25,131 bases of DNA from CAMNAO01 sp045605145 (GCA_045605145.1 JAZUPH010000020.1:1-25131), one strand, 5' to 3'; positions 13,555 to 22,725 are shown, numbered from the stretch's first letter. Made by a program: numbers and translations. The notes: a model not told the origin generated them from the sequence alone.

Positions 13555-16013
13555 TTAAAGTGAATGCACTGAGCAAAACCTATGACAGGGGCCGCCGCAG
13601 CGCCAATAAAGTGCTCCACGATGTGTCTTTCCAGTTGCCGGATACCGGCTTTGTCTGCATCCTCGGGGCCTCCGGCTGCGGTAAGACCAGCCTTCTCAAT
13701 GCCGTGGGCGGTCTCGACCGTTTTGAGGGCGGCAGTATAAGCATTGACGGCACTGACGGCCTGCGCTACGGCAGCCGCCTTATGGAGGCCGAGCGCAACC
13801 GCAGCTTTGGATATATCTTCCAGAACTATTACCTTCTTAACGAACACAGCGTAGCCTACAATGTCTACCTTGGGCTTCACTCACTGGATCTGAGCCATAA
13901 AGAAAAGCTCCGCCGCGTTACCGAAGCTCTGCGCGCCGTTGACATGGCACGGTATGCCCGCCGCGTTGTTGGAGAGCTTTCCGGCGGACAGCAGCAGCGT
14001 GTGGCTATCGCCCGCGCCCTGGCCCGCCGGCCGAGGGTCATATTTGCCGATGAGCCCACCGGCAATCTGGATGAGGCCAACACGCTTAATATCTGCACAC
14101 TCCTTCGCCGCATTTCCAAAACCAGCCTTGTGGTCATGGTCACCCATGAAGAGAGCATTGCCCGCTTTTTCGCCGACAGGATCATCACCATGGCCGACGG
14201 GCGTATATCCGATGACCACGGCGAATGGAAGCGCCACGAGCTTACTGTCGGCGGTGAGGATACGATCTACACCGGCGGATTAAGCGAAGAAACTGTTAAG
14301 TCCGATGGCATCAATCTGCGCCTTCTTAACCAGCAGGGGGCAGAACCTGTGGATCTGACCATTGTTGTAACGGGCGACAGGGTTGTCGTCAAGCTCAATG
14401 ACCGGCGCAGGGTGATCTGCTCCGACATGGCGGATGAGCCGCGCATTGTGGAAGGTGAGCGACCCGTGCTCAGCCTTGAAACCCAGGATACTGAGCCGCA
14501 GCAGCTTTCCTGGCTTTCCGGTACGGATGCACCTGCCAGGGCGGGCGGCGGTCTCGGCTTTGGCATGCTCTTTTCCGAGGCGCTTCGCCTTATGCGGGAA
14601 AAAGGTCTGCGCCGTGTGGGAATATGGGCCTTCCTTGTTGCCGTCACGGTGCTGACAGTATTTATAACGGGTGACTATCTTACGGTGTCTTCGGTGGTGC
14701 CCGAGGATTTCGTCAAGACCGATTCACACCTGCTGGAATTCAGCTTTGAGCGGGATGTGGAAATGTCGCCGTCGGTTTTTGCCTTACAGGAAGCACAGGC
14801 TGTGTATATGGACTGGCTTGACGCATCCGGGCTGGATTTTGACTATGTGCCCCACATAAGCACTCCGCTTAAATACTCGGTGGACACCTATCTGCAGATG
14901 GGTTCTGTGTCCGAGCAGATATACGGCTTCAGTTATGTGCCCCTGTCCCGCCTTGATGAAAGCACGCTCATCTACGGCCGCATGCCCGAAACGGCGGAGG
15001 AGATCGTCATTGATCGCTGGGTGCTGGACAAGTTCCTTGCCCAGGACGGAATTATTCAGAGCGGTATCCGTGACGCCTCATATTTCGTGGGCAAGCAGCT
15101 TGAATTAAGCAAAAAGTCCTACGCACCCACCATTGTGGGCATCTGCGACAGCGGTGACCCGGCTGTTTATCTGCCTCTGGACGCCTTCGTGTCCCTGGGC
15201 TCCGCTGCCACCGACACCATCAGCCTGAGCGAGCTTAAGGCGCTGTGTCCCGGTCAGTTTGACGATCTCGAGCTTGCCGACAACGAATGTATAATGATAA
15301 CCAACAACGCGGGCGAGAGTTATGTAAACCGCGTTGGCTATGAAAAGCGGGCCAACAATAACATGAACTACCTTATTGTTGATGCGGTCCAGGCTGACAC
15401 CTTCGCTATTATGGCCATCTCAGATGCGGCTATGGACATTGCCCTGCGCCAGATGCTTATCATTAACGGCAATTTCATGCTCTATTGTGAGGATAAGGCC
15501 GCCATTCAAAGCTATCTTGCTCAGGGTCTGCCGGAAGAGCTGGACGGAGTTTTGCGGGTCGGCATCCGGGACAGTTACGCCGCGGCATGGGATAGATATG
15601 TGGCCGCCTCCCACCTCAAGGCGGATGCGCGTACCATAGTCACCTTTACAGTGATCGGCGTTTTGATGCTCATGCTGTATCTGCTGCAGCGCTCCCGGGT
15701 GAATGAGCGCATGGGAATGATCGCTGTGTACCGTCTTCTGGGTATACCCGGGCGTAAGCTGATTGCCATATTTGCGCTGGAGAATCTTATGCTGTCCTTT
15801 GTCAGCGCGCTGCCTGCTGCGGCTTTGACCTGGGCTGTGATAAGTGTAATGACGCGTCTTGAGTCGCTGGAGTTTTCCATGGTGCTCCCGTGGCAGGCGG
15901 CGCTGGTGGTGTATGCGGGTATACTCAGCTACCAGCTTCTGGTGGCGCTGCTGCCGGTTTTGCGCCTGCTGTGTATACCGCCGGCCCGTCTTGCGGCAAA
16001 ATATGATATGTAA
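13551..16013 (+). CDS. ABC transporter ATPase-permease fusion (MacB-like), second of pair
   Basis: An 820-residue fusion organised like its neighbour: Walker A GASGCGKTS (39-47), signature LSGGQQQR (143-150), Walker B VIFADEPTGNLD (163-174), H-loop H199. A linker of about 130 residues follows. Then come one TM in VGIWAFLVAVTVLTVFITG, a large extracytoplasmic domain, and three C-terminal TMs ending in LRLLCIPPARLAAKYDM. It starts with GTG inside the GTGA overlap with the previous stop, so the two are translationally coupled and probably form a heterodimer. No two-component system or accessory subunit is adjacent. Related clostridial fusions are linked to antimicrobial-peptide resistance or lipoprotein/peptide export; the substrate here is unknown. 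Confidence 0.87.
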   Translation: MIKVNALSKTYDRGRRSANKVLHDVSFQLPDTGFVCILGASGCGKTSLLNAVGGLDRFEGGSISIDGTDGLRYGSRLMEAERNRSFGYIFQNYYLLNEHSVAYNVYLGLHSLDLSHKEKLRRVTEALRAVDMARYARRVVGELSGGQQQRVAIARALARRPRVIFADEPTGNLDEANTLNICTLLRRISKTSLVVMVTHEESIARFFADRIITMADGRISDDHGEWKRHELTVGGEDTIYTGGLSEETVKSDGINLRLLNQQGAEPVDLTIVVTGDRVVVKLNDRRRVICSDMADEPRIVEGERPVLSLETQDTEPQQLSWLSGTDAPARAGGGLGFGMLFSEALRLMREKGLRRVGIWAFLVAVTVLTVFITGDYLTVSSVVPEDFVKTDSHLLEFSFERDVEMSPSVFALQEAQAVYMDWLDASGLDFDYVPHISTPLKYSVDTYLQMGSVSEQIYGFSYVPLSRLDESTLIYGRMPETAEEIVIDRWVLDKFLAQDGIIQSGIRDASYFVGKQLELSKKSYAPTIVGICDSGDPAVYLPLDAFVSLGSAATDTISLSELKALCPGQFDDLELADNECIMITNNAGESYVNRVGYEKRANNNMNYLIVDAVQADTFAIMAISDAAMDIALRQMLIINGNFMLYCEDKAAIQSYLAQGLPEELDGVLRVGIRDSYAAAWDRYVAASHLKADARTIVTFTVIGVLMLMLYLLQRSRVNERMGMIAVYRLLGIPGRKLIAIFALENLMLSFVSALPAAALTWAVISVMTRLESLEFSMVLPWQAALVVYAGILSYQLLVALLPVLRLLCIPPARLAAKYDM

Positions 16014-16020
16014 ACACAAA

Positions 16021-16057
16021 ACAGTGAGCCGTATAAAGCTCACTGTTTTGATTTTTT
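16021..16057. terminator. terminator after the ABC pair
   Basis: ACAGTGAGC (16021-16029) and GCTCACTGT (16038-16046) form a 9-bp stem followed by TTTGATTTTTT. AAAA flanking on the other side suggests it can also act on the convergent minus-strand operon. Confidence 0.85.
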
Positions 16058-16087
16058 CGGATATTTAGAAAAACTGGGAAAGCCGAT

Positions 16088-16729
16088 TTACACATTTTTG
16101 CCGAAGCGGCTGACCATTTCGCCCAGATGGCGGCAGATGTCAGCTTCCACAATGGACAGGGCTTCACCGTCCCAGCGCGCAAGAGTTACCGATGCGTTGG
16201 ACACCCATGGGACATCTTTCATCTCGTCTGCGCTCTTCCCCTGGCAGTGGCACATCAGCGCCCTTATGGGCGTCGCATGTGTGGCGATAACCAGGCTTTT
16301 GCCCTCGTTCTCCTGCCCGATGCGCCTAAGCGCGTCAACAACGCGGCGCTGAAGCTGTTTGACGGACTCACCCTCAGGGCATACGGCGTTGCCGATGTCA
16401 TGAAGCCACACCCCATAGCTGTCGGAGAATCGCTCCACCAGTTGGGTGAAGCTGACCCCCTGCCACAGCCCTGAATATATCTCGCGCAGCGCTTTGTCAG
16501 TTATTACTGGCAGCTTCAGCCGGTCGGCGACGGTCTTGCCGGTTTCATATGCCCGGGAAAGGTCACTGGCATACACGGCGTCCACCTTGTAATTGGCAAT
16601 GATGTAATCTGCTGTCAGCTCCGCCTGCTGTCGCCCAAGCTCTGTTAAAGGGCTGTCCGTCTGCCCGGCAAAATAGCCTTGGGTGTTGGCAGTGCTCTGC
16701 CCATGGCGTATCAGAATAAATTGTGTCAT
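16088..16729 (-). CDS. histidine phosphatase family protein (phosphoglycerate mutase-like)
   Basis: A 213-residue cytoplasmic member of the histidine phosphatase superfamily. The phospho-acceptor H9 is in LIRHGQSTAN, with R59 in SDLSRAYETG, E83 in LREIYSGLW and the second catalytic H151 in ATHATPIRAL. The GLWQG segment and length fit cofactor-independent phosphatases annotated as CobC- or GpmB-like. The actual substrate (phosphosugar, phosphoserine or a cobamide precursor) cannot be settled. It starts 17 bases after the serine dehydratase stop, so the two are co-transcribed; the SD is weak (GAAAG). A phosphoserine phosphatase role would fit the neighbour but is only inference. Confidence 0.87.
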   Translation of the reverse strand: MTQFILIRHGQSTANTQGYFAGQTDSPLTELGRQQAELTADYIIANYKVDAVYASDLSRAYETGKTVADRLKLPVITDKALREIYSGLWQGVSFTQLVERFSDSYGVWLHDIGNAVCPEGESVKQLQRRVVDALRRIGQENEGKSLVIATHATPIRALMCHCQGKSADEMKDVPWVSNASVTLARWDGEALSIVEADICRHLGEMVSRFGKNV

Positions 16730-16746
16730 ATTCTTTCGTCGTTCTG

Positions 16747-17958
16747 TCAGCTTCCGTGGGTGTACAGCTTTGCCAGACCGCCTTCCGAGGTCTCACGGTA
16801 CAGGCGGGAAAGGTCGCGGCCGGTGTGATACATGGTCTTTACCACCAGGTCGAAGGATATCTTTCTGCTGTCGGCCAGGAAGTTGGCCAGGCTCAGTGCG
16901 TTAATGGCGCGCATCGCGGCAACGGCATTGCGCTCAATGCAGGGTATCTGCACCAATCCGCACACAGGGTCGCAGGTCAGACCCAGATGATGCTCCAGCG
17001 ATATTTCGGCGGCGTACTCTATCTGGTGAATACCCATCTCATACAGCTCCGCCAGAGCCGCCGCCGCCATGGAGCAGGCAGTGCCTATCTCCGCCTGACA
17101 GCCGCATTCCGCGCCGCTTATTGAGGCGTTGGTGCGCACAAGATTGCCGATAAGTCCTGCAACAGCAAGTGCGCGGATAATGTCGTTGTCGGTAAAGCCG
17201 TTCTTCTCCTGAGCATATTTCAGTACCGCCGGCACGACGCCGCAGGCGCCGCAGGTTGGCGCGGTGACTATCGTGCCGCAGTCGGCATTCTGCTCACTCA
17301 CCGCAAAGGCGTATGCGCAGACGATGCGGTTCTCTCTCGTCTGGGGACTTTCGTCAATGTGGCGCTGGTTAATAAGTTTCTGCGCCTTGCGCTCCACCCC
17401 CAGACCACCGGGGAGCGTTCCCGTGTGGGTAAGCCCTGCGCGAATGGCGCGGGACATGGTTCTCCACACACTGTTCAGGTACTCCCTGAAATCCTCACCC
17501 TCATGCTCAAATACATATTGGCTCAGCCTTATGCCCCGGGCGCGGCAAATGGCCTCAATTTCGGCAAATGAATTCTCGGCATAAACCTCTGCCTCGGGCT
17601 GAGTGTCGTTTTCCTCACCCACGACCCTGATATCGCCGCCGCCAACGGACAGCACGCGCATCCTGCCCAGTTCAGCTCCGCCGCGGAAGGCGATGAAGTC
17701 CATGGTGTTCGGATGCTCCAGCTCTATGTCGTCGGTGTTGAAGATTATCTGCGCCTCATGGGGCGCAAGAGCCTGGATTATTGCCCTGTGGGTGCCGTGG
17801 CCTTCGCCGGTCTTGGCCAAAGAGCCGTAAAGTGTCACCTGCACCCGGTCGGCGTTGGGATAGGTGCCGATAAAGCGCTTCGCCGCAAAAACCGGCCCCA
17901 TGGTGTGAGAACTTGAGGGGCCGACCCCGATCTTGAAAATATCCCGTACGGATTTCAT
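16747..17958 (-). CDS. sdaA: L-serine dehydratase, iron-sulfur, single chain
   Basis: A 403-residue enzyme that converts L-serine to pyruvate and ammonia with an oxygen-labile [4Fe-4S] cluster. The beta-type N-terminal domain carries GPSSSHTMGP (13-22). The alpha-type C-terminal domain carries TAPTCGACG (232-240), GAECGCQAE (282-290) and DPVCGLVQIPC (330-340), whose cysteines are candidate cluster ligands. The two domains are separate genes in Bacillus and fused here, about 50 residues shorter than the E. coli form. The ATG at 17958 has AGGA ten bases upstream. It lies 69 bases downstream of the M18 aminopeptidase with no clear promoter between, so peptide-derived serine use may be co-expressed. 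Confidence 0.92.
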   Translation of the reverse strand: MKSVRDIFKIGVGPSSSHTMGPVFAAKRFIGTYPNADRVQVTLYGSLAKTGEGHGTHRAIIQALAPHEAQIIFNTDDIELEHPNTMDFIAFRGGAELGRMRVLSVGGGDIRVVGEENDTQPEAEVYAENSFAEIEAICRARGIRLSQYVFEHEGEDFREYLNSVWRTMSRAIRAGLTHTGTLPGGLGVERKAQKLINQRHIDESPQTRENRIVCAYAFAVSEQNADCGTIVTAPTCGACGVVPAVLKYAQEKNGFTDNDIIRALAVAGLIGNLVRTNASISGAECGCQAEIGTACSMAAAALAELYEMGIHQIEYAAEISLEHHLGLTCDPVCGLVQIPCIERNAVAAMRAINALSLANFLADSRKISFDLVVKTMYHTGRDLSRLYRETSEGGLAKLYTHGS

Positions 17959-18027
17959 GCCATGACCATCCTTTCGATATTCTGTGTCCACGACAGCACA
18001 GGCTGTCCGGACTGCGGGGATGTGCGC

Positions 18028-19305
18028 TTAGGCCTCAAACAGTGCCTTGACCAGTGCGTTGAGCGCCTGCTGATCTTTTGCGCCCATCAGCTCGCAGGAT
18101 GAGTGCATCGCCAGCATCGGTACGCCGACATCCACAGCGCGTATGCCCATCAGTGCCGAAGCGATGGAGCCGATGGTGCCGCCACCGGCCATGTCGGGGC
18201 GGTTGGCATATTTCTGGTGGGGAATGTCGTTCTTTAGGCACAGCCCCTCAACGATGGCCCAGCCTGCCGCATCGGTGGCATATTTCTGGCTGGCATTCAG
18301 TTTCAGGGACAGCCCGTGATTAAGCAGCGACCGGGAGATGCTGTCACTCTTTTCGGCATAGTTGGGGTGTGCGGCGTGAGCCACATCACAGCTGAGGAGT
18401 ATTCCGTCCATCATCGCGTCAAGATACTCGCCGCGTCCGATGCCAAGACTGCCGCAGGCTTTCTCCAGCAGCATGCTCAGTACACTGCTGCCCGCGCCCT
18501 GCTTGGTGCGGCTGCCGATCTCCTCGTTGTCGTACAGAACGATGCCGCAGAAGGCGTCGGTCTGCGCCTGGATAATGCCGTAAAGGCAGGCAAAGCAGCT
18601 TGTCAGGTTGTCCAAACGGGGGGAGGATAGCATATCCTTCTCAAATCCAACCAGAGTGGCAGGCTGTGTATTGTAGGCGACCAGGTCGAAGCTGAGCACA
18701 TCACTGGGTTCAACGCCCAGATTTTCGGCGATCTTGCCCGCCAGATAACCGTTCTTTTCCCATGCTGCTTCTATGGTGCGGCATATTGGCGGCATGTCTC
18801 TGAGTGCGTTAACCTCCACGCCGGAGTTTACGCCCCTGTTCATGTGTATGGCAAGGCTGGGCACGGTGATCACCGGCTCAGCAAAATCAACAAGCACATG
18901 CCTGGGGTGAAGGGGATCGTCGCTGCGCAGCATCACCAGACCTGCGAGGGACAGGGGACGGTCAAACCATGTGTTCAATAGCGCTCCGCCGTAAACCTCC
19001 ACACTCAGCTTGCAGCAGCCTGCGCTGACCAGCTCGGGATTGGGTCGCACGCGCAGACAGGGCCAGTCGGTGTGTGCACCGGAAAGGCGAATACCGCCCT
19101 CAATGCTGCCGGTACGGAAGGCCAGCAGGGAGGAGTCGAACATGTTTACATAATAACTGTGACCGGCTTCCAATGTCCAGTTGCCAGTCATTTCGAGGGG
19201 GCTGAAACCCGCCGCGTCCAGCATGGCGGCTGCCTGACTTACCGCGTGGTAAGGGGATACGGCGCTGTCAAGATAAGACATAAGTTCGGTGTTGTTTCCG
19301 GTCAT
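18028..19305 (-). CDS. apeB: M18 family aminopeptidase
   Basis: A 425-residue cytoplasmic M18 metallo-aminopeptidase (aspartyl aminopeptidase/ApeB type) that removes N-terminal residues from peptides. The dinuclear-metal ligands are visible: H78 in SGAHTD, D232 in PRLDNLTS, E261/E262 in DNEEIGS, D307 in SCDVAHAAHP and H401 in AMHSSCE. Length matches the family (about 425-480). The ATG at 19305 has GGAGAG four bases ahead; the frame is open further upstream but lacks a good site. The promoter at 19361-19389 would drive it and probably the serine dehydratase and phosphatase downstream. Confidence 0.93.
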   Translation of the reverse strand: MTGNNTELMSYLDSAVSPYHAVSQAAAMLDAAGFSPLEMTGNWTLEAGHSYYVNMFDSSLLAFRTGSIEGGIRLSGAHTDWPCLRVRPNPELVSAGCCKLSVEVYGGALLNTWFDRPLSLAGLVMLRSDDPLHPRHVLVDFAEPVITVPSLAIHMNRGVNSGVEVNALRDMPPICRTIEAAWEKNGYLAGKIAENLGVEPSDVLSFDLVAYNTQPATLVGFEKDMLSSPRLDNLTSCFACLYGIIQAQTDAFCGIVLYDNEEIGSRTKQGAGSSVLSMLLEKACGSLGIGRGEYLDAMMDGILLSCDVAHAAHPNYAEKSDSISRSLLNHGLSLKLNASQKYATDAAGWAIVEGLCLKNDIPHQKYANRPDMAGGGTIGSIASALMGIRAVDVGVPMLAMHSSCELMGAKDQQALNALVKALFEA

Positions 19306-19360
19306 AATACTCTCCGTTCCGCCGCTGTGAGGCGGCAATATTACATCGTTTCACAGGAAT

Positions 19361-19389
19361 AATATAATCCATAGGTCCTAAACTGTCAA
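19361..19389 (-). promoter_or_regulatory. promoter of the M18 aminopeptidase operon
   Basis: TTGACA (19384-19389), 17 bases, TATATT (19361-19366) on the minus strand. The leader contains a GC-rich CCGCC/GGCGG hairpin around 19320-19336. Confidence 0.8.
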
Positions 19390-19396
19390 TGCGCGC

Positions 19397-19425
19397 TTGA
19401 AAAGTGGGATGGTGTATGATATTCT
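19397..19425 (+). promoter_or_regulatory. promoter of the solute-binding lipoprotein gene
   Basis: TTGAAA (19397-19402), 17 bases, TATTCT (19420-19425) with an extended -10 TGA. Its -35 box lies seven bases from the -35 box of the divergent M18 promoter. Confidence 0.6.
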
Positions 19426-19485
19426 GTAAAATACAATATTAATGTACACTGCGGTGTCCTGCCGCTGCAGATAAGGAAGAAATTT

Positions 19486-21072
19486 ATGAGGAACAAATGG
19501 ATTACTGCGCTGCTTATTGCGTCACTGCTCTGCTGTCTTGTGGGATGTAAAGAGGAAGTGGTCATCACCACCGGGGACGATCCTCTGCCCGATACCGCGC
19601 CTGTGGTTGATGCCGGCGCCAATACCCAGACCAGTGAGCCGGAGCCGGAGCCCGAGCCGGAACCCGATCCCGATCCCACCTGTATTACGATTGTCGTGGC
19701 TGATCCTGTGTCTGCTGAGTGGACGGATGAGCCGAATAATTCACAGTGCATGGTGTTTGACTGCCTTTACCTGCGGGGAATGTACCGCATTGAGGGTGAG
19801 CTGTGCAGTGATGTCCTATCATCTTGGGAGTATATCGGCGGATATAACTGGCGTCTTAAGCTGCATGAGGGCATTTTGGATGCCCGGGGCAATGCTTTCA
19901 CGGCACAGGATCTTGTCAGCTGTCTGAGCGGCGATGCCGTCAAATCCATTACTGCCACGGATGAACTGACTGTGGAGCTGTCCCTTGCCAATGCCGGCGC
20001 AAACGCGCTTGAGACCCTGCTGCGCAGCACGTGGCTGATTACGGATGAGGCTCGCGCTGCCGTCACCCAGGGTGAGCTGCCCGTGGGTTTTGGCCCCTAT
20101 GTAGTGGCGGAGGAGCAGAGCGAGGTCGTTTTGACACTTTCCCGCAATGATGCCCGCTGGCAGGGTGGGGGAGATGCCACCGGGATGGTGGATGCAGATG
20201 CAGACCTAATAAAATTTATCTATGAACCTGATGCAGCTTTGCGTGCCGGATACGCCGTTACCGGCGAGGCCGATGTGGTGTACGGCATTGATGATGAGCT
20301 TTACCAGCTTGTGAAAGACGGATATACCGATGTGCTGATACTCGATGATGAGTGTGTGGCTCTGTTTTTCAACATGGACGACGAGGATCGGCTCATGGTG
20401 AAGCGGCCCGGCATCCGTGACGGACTTTTGCTGGCGCTGGACAGAAACGCCTTCCTTATAAGCTCCGGCTCCGTCGGTGAGGTGGCGGACAGCATAGTGC
20501 CGTCTGACACCGTGGGCTACGCCCCCTGCGGCTACCCCGAGCAGGATGTTGAAGCCGCCGAAGATACAGCTTATGCGGCCCGTTACCGCGGTCAGCCCCT
20601 GACACTTTTGTGTAATGATGAATACGCAGCCGCTGCCCAGCTGATCCTTGAACAGTGCGGAGCTGCGGACTTTGAGATCGAGATCGTGACCACCTCTGAG
20701 GATATTGCCGTAGCTGCGGCTCAGACCGACTGGGACATCGCTATCGCCGCGATTCCGGTGGTGGGTGATGCCGCCGGGACCTACGCCGCCTGCTTTGCCA
20801 CGGGCGAAACAGGCGCTACATGGTTTGGCTTCTGGCAGGCTGATGTGCTGTATCTGGCAAAGGTTATCAGCACCCAGGCGGGCAATAACGCGGAGAATAT
20901 TGCCCTGTTTGAAACTTGGCTCAGCGGGAATACCGTAGTTGTAGGCCTCTATACCCCGGGCAGCTACTGCCTTGTGGCCGATACGGCCGGTGAATATGTG
21001 CTCAGCGACATGGGCATTATCCCCGGCGCGCTGCAGCCGACGATCCCTCCTAAAGGGAGCGCAGCCGAATAA
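19486..21072 (+). CDS. family-5 extracellular solute-binding lipoprotein
   Basis: A 528-residue lipoprotein. The signal peptide ends in lipobox LVGC (Cys21), and an acidic Pro-rich linker with alternating EP and DP pairs (about 50-65) would hold the domain off the membrane. The rest resembles SBP_bac_5 (DppA/OppA-like) binding proteins: the FDCLYLRGMYRIEGELCSDV start, LSSWEYIGGYNWRLKLHEG, TAQDLVSCL, GPYVV, and the PGIRDGLLLALDRNAF helix. The likely role is capture of peptides or other small solutes for an ABC importer, but no opp/dpp permease or ATPase genes are adjacent. SD AAGGAAGA lies just ahead of the ATG at 19486; the gene is monocistronic. Confidence 0.85.
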   Translation: MRNKWITALLIASLLCCLVGCKEEVVITTGDDPLPDTAPVVDAGANTQTSEPEPEPEPEPDPDPTCITIVVADPVSAEWTDEPNNSQCMVFDCLYLRGMYRIEGELCSDVLSSWEYIGGYNWRLKLHEGILDARGNAFTAQDLVSCLSGDAVKSITATDELTVELSLANAGANALETLLRSTWLITDEARAAVTQGELPVGFGPYVVAEEQSEVVLTLSRNDARWQGGGDATGMVDADADLIKFIYEPDAALRAGYAVTGEADVVYGIDDELYQLVKDGYTDVLILDDECVALFFNMDDEDRLMVKRPGIRDGLLLALDRNAFLISSGSVGEVADSIVPSDTVGYAPCGYPEQDVEAAEDTAYAARYRGQPLTLLCNDEYAAAAQLILEQCGAADFEIEIVTTSEDIAVAAAQTDWDIAIAAIPVVGDAAGTYAACFATGETGATWFGFWQADVLYLAKVISTQAGNNAENIALFETWLSGNTVVVGLYTPGSYCLVADTAGEYVLSDMGIIPGALQPTIPPKGSAAE

Positions 21073-21084
21073 AAAGCATACAAT

Positions 21085-21116
21085 AAAAACCGGCACCCAT
21101 ATTGGGTGCCGGTTTT
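21085..21116. terminator. bidirectional terminator
   Basis: AAAACCGGCACCC and GGGTGCCGGTTTT form a long perfect stem with a five-base loop (21099-21103). It separates the convergent lipoprotein gene and the ABC permease gene. Confidence 0.9.
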
Positions 21117-21132
21117 CTGCGTGTTACTGTTA

Positions 21133-22725
21133 TTATCCCGCCAGCGCTTCGTAGCGTCTGGCTCCGCCTCTGGTCAGGTACAGCCGTATCAGCAGGCAGG
21201 CAATAGACAGCAGTGCCGCCCACAGATACACGGCAATATCGGCGCTGATATGCTCCGCCAAAAGCGCCGCATACAGTACCACAGGTGTTATAACGGATGC
21301 AACGCCCAGCAGCATGGTCACCATCGTGCTCATGCCCTGCTTGACGGCCTGCACCTCGTTGACCCAATCGAACTTGGGGAAATGCAGATTTATCGCCACT
21401 CCCGTCAGGGCGCAGAATACGCTCTGCACCATCGGCAGCAGCACCAGTGCCGGCCACATGGCGGCCTTAGCCCCCAGCCCCGCGCCACATATCACCGATG
21501 AAACGAGACATACCGGCAGGCACAGCAGATAGTGACAGCGGGCTTTCGCCAATAGAATATCCCCCGTCGGTACGGGCAGCGAACGGCTCAGCCACAGGTT
21601 TTTGCCCTCCAGTGAGATGGATGGAGCGGAGATGAACACCATCGACGCCAGCACCGCCAACAGCACTGCCACCATCGCCTCTATCGGGAAATCCATGCCC
21701 GCCGGGAAGGCGGCGGTCAGCTCGTCCAGCATATCCCCTTTAAGGGACAGCGAAACTGCGGCAATCGGCATCATAATGATGCCCAAACCGGCGTTGAGCA
21801 TATACATGGGGCTGGACACAAAGCGGCGCAGCTCTTTGGACAGAAGGGCGCGGGCAGGACTGCGCAGGGTGTAGCCAGGGATTTTTGCGTTTTTGCGTCT
21901 TGTGCTGCTGGGTGTCAGGGCGATTGCGCTGAAGCTGCGCGCCAGAAGCCATACCGTTATACCGATGGCGCCCAGCGACATGGCGCTGAATAGCCCGAAG
22001 TGCAGCGCATCCCCCGCCACAGCCATGCCGAAGCTGTATATCGGCAGTATCGGCGCTATTCCGGCGGCGACCTGAGCACCGTTTTCCATCAGATATGGGA
22101 GGAAACTCTCCATTTTGCTCACCAGCACAAAATAGGCCACGAGGAACAGTATCATGCCCAGTGTGCTCATAAGGTTCTTGTTGGCGACCTTCCGCTCCAC
22201 AAGACTCAGCAGCCAGCCCAAAAGACAACCCAGCGACTCCGCTATCAGCGGCAATAGCAGGTACATCGGAATAAAGCGCATCAGAATTCCAGCGTCAAAT
22301 CCCACGGCAATAAACCACACTACAACGGCGGGCAGGGTGGTTATCGCGCAGTAAAACCAGTTAAGCACGGTTATGGATATGATGCGAGCCAAAAGGATCT
22401 GCGTGGGTTTTATGGGCATCGCCAGCAGCAGTTCGTTATCTTTGGCGGAGTATATCTGCGCCTTGCAGGTGAAGATGCTGCCCACAAGGCACATCATCAT
22501 GCCCAGCGAAGATGCCAGGGCGAAATACAGCCAATCAAGCCCCATTGAATTCAGAGGCTCTGCCAGTGAGTACATCGTCATGCCCATTGACAGGGCGCAC
22601 ACGCCGAAGGCGTATACCATCAGCAGGGTAAAACCCACTTTGGCGGCCTTGCCTTTGCCCCGCACAGCGGAGCCGAAACCGGCAATCAGGGCCTTGAGCC
22701 GCAGTTTAATTAGATTAAGCAGCAT
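21133..22725 (-). CDS. ABC-2-type exporter permease
   Basis: A 530-residue polytopic membrane protein with about 12 hydrophobic segments and short loops. It resembles the putative ABC exporter permease group (YhaP/PF16949-like) found with single ATPases in Firmicutes. The motif KDNELLLAMPIKPTQILLARI near 95-115 is characteristic of that group. AGGAG lies nine bases ahead of the ATG at 22725, and the ATPase gene ends 35 bases upstream, so the two make one exporter. It is the last gene of the sdpR-sdpI operon and ends at the bidirectional hairpin. The substrate is unknown; the link to SdpI suggests envelope stress or peptide toxin defence. Confidence 0.85.
   Translation of the reverse strand: MLLNLIKLRLKALIAGFGSAVRGKGKAAKVGFTLLMVYAFGVCALSMGMTMYSLAEPLNSMGLDWLYFALASSLGMMMCLVGSIFTCKAQIYSAKDNELLLAMPIKPTQILLARIISITVLNWFYCAITTLPAVVVWFIAVGFDAGILMRFIPMYLLLPLIAESLGCLLGWLLSLVERKVANKNLMSTLGMILFLVAYFVLVSKMESFLPYLMENGAQVAAGIAPILPIYSFGMAVAGDALHFGLFSAMSLGAIGITVWLLARSFSAIALTPSSTRRKNAKIPGYTLRSPARALLSKELRRFVSSPMYMLNAGLGIIMMPIAAVSLSLKGDMLDELTAAFPAGMDFPIEAMVAVLLAVLASMVFISAPSISLEGKNLWLSRSLPVPTGDILLAKARCHYLLCLPVCLVSSVICGAGLGAKAAMWPALVLLPMVQSVFCALTGVAINLHFPKFDWVNEVQAVKQGMSTMVTMLLGVASVITPVVLYAALLAEHISADIAVYLWAALLSIACLLIRLYLTRGGARRYEALAG

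Noticed and set aside
19646..19680. Short GAGCCG/GATCCC tandem repeat
   Set aside because: It encodes the Glu-Pro/Asp-Pro stalk of the lipoprotein and needs no separate explanation.
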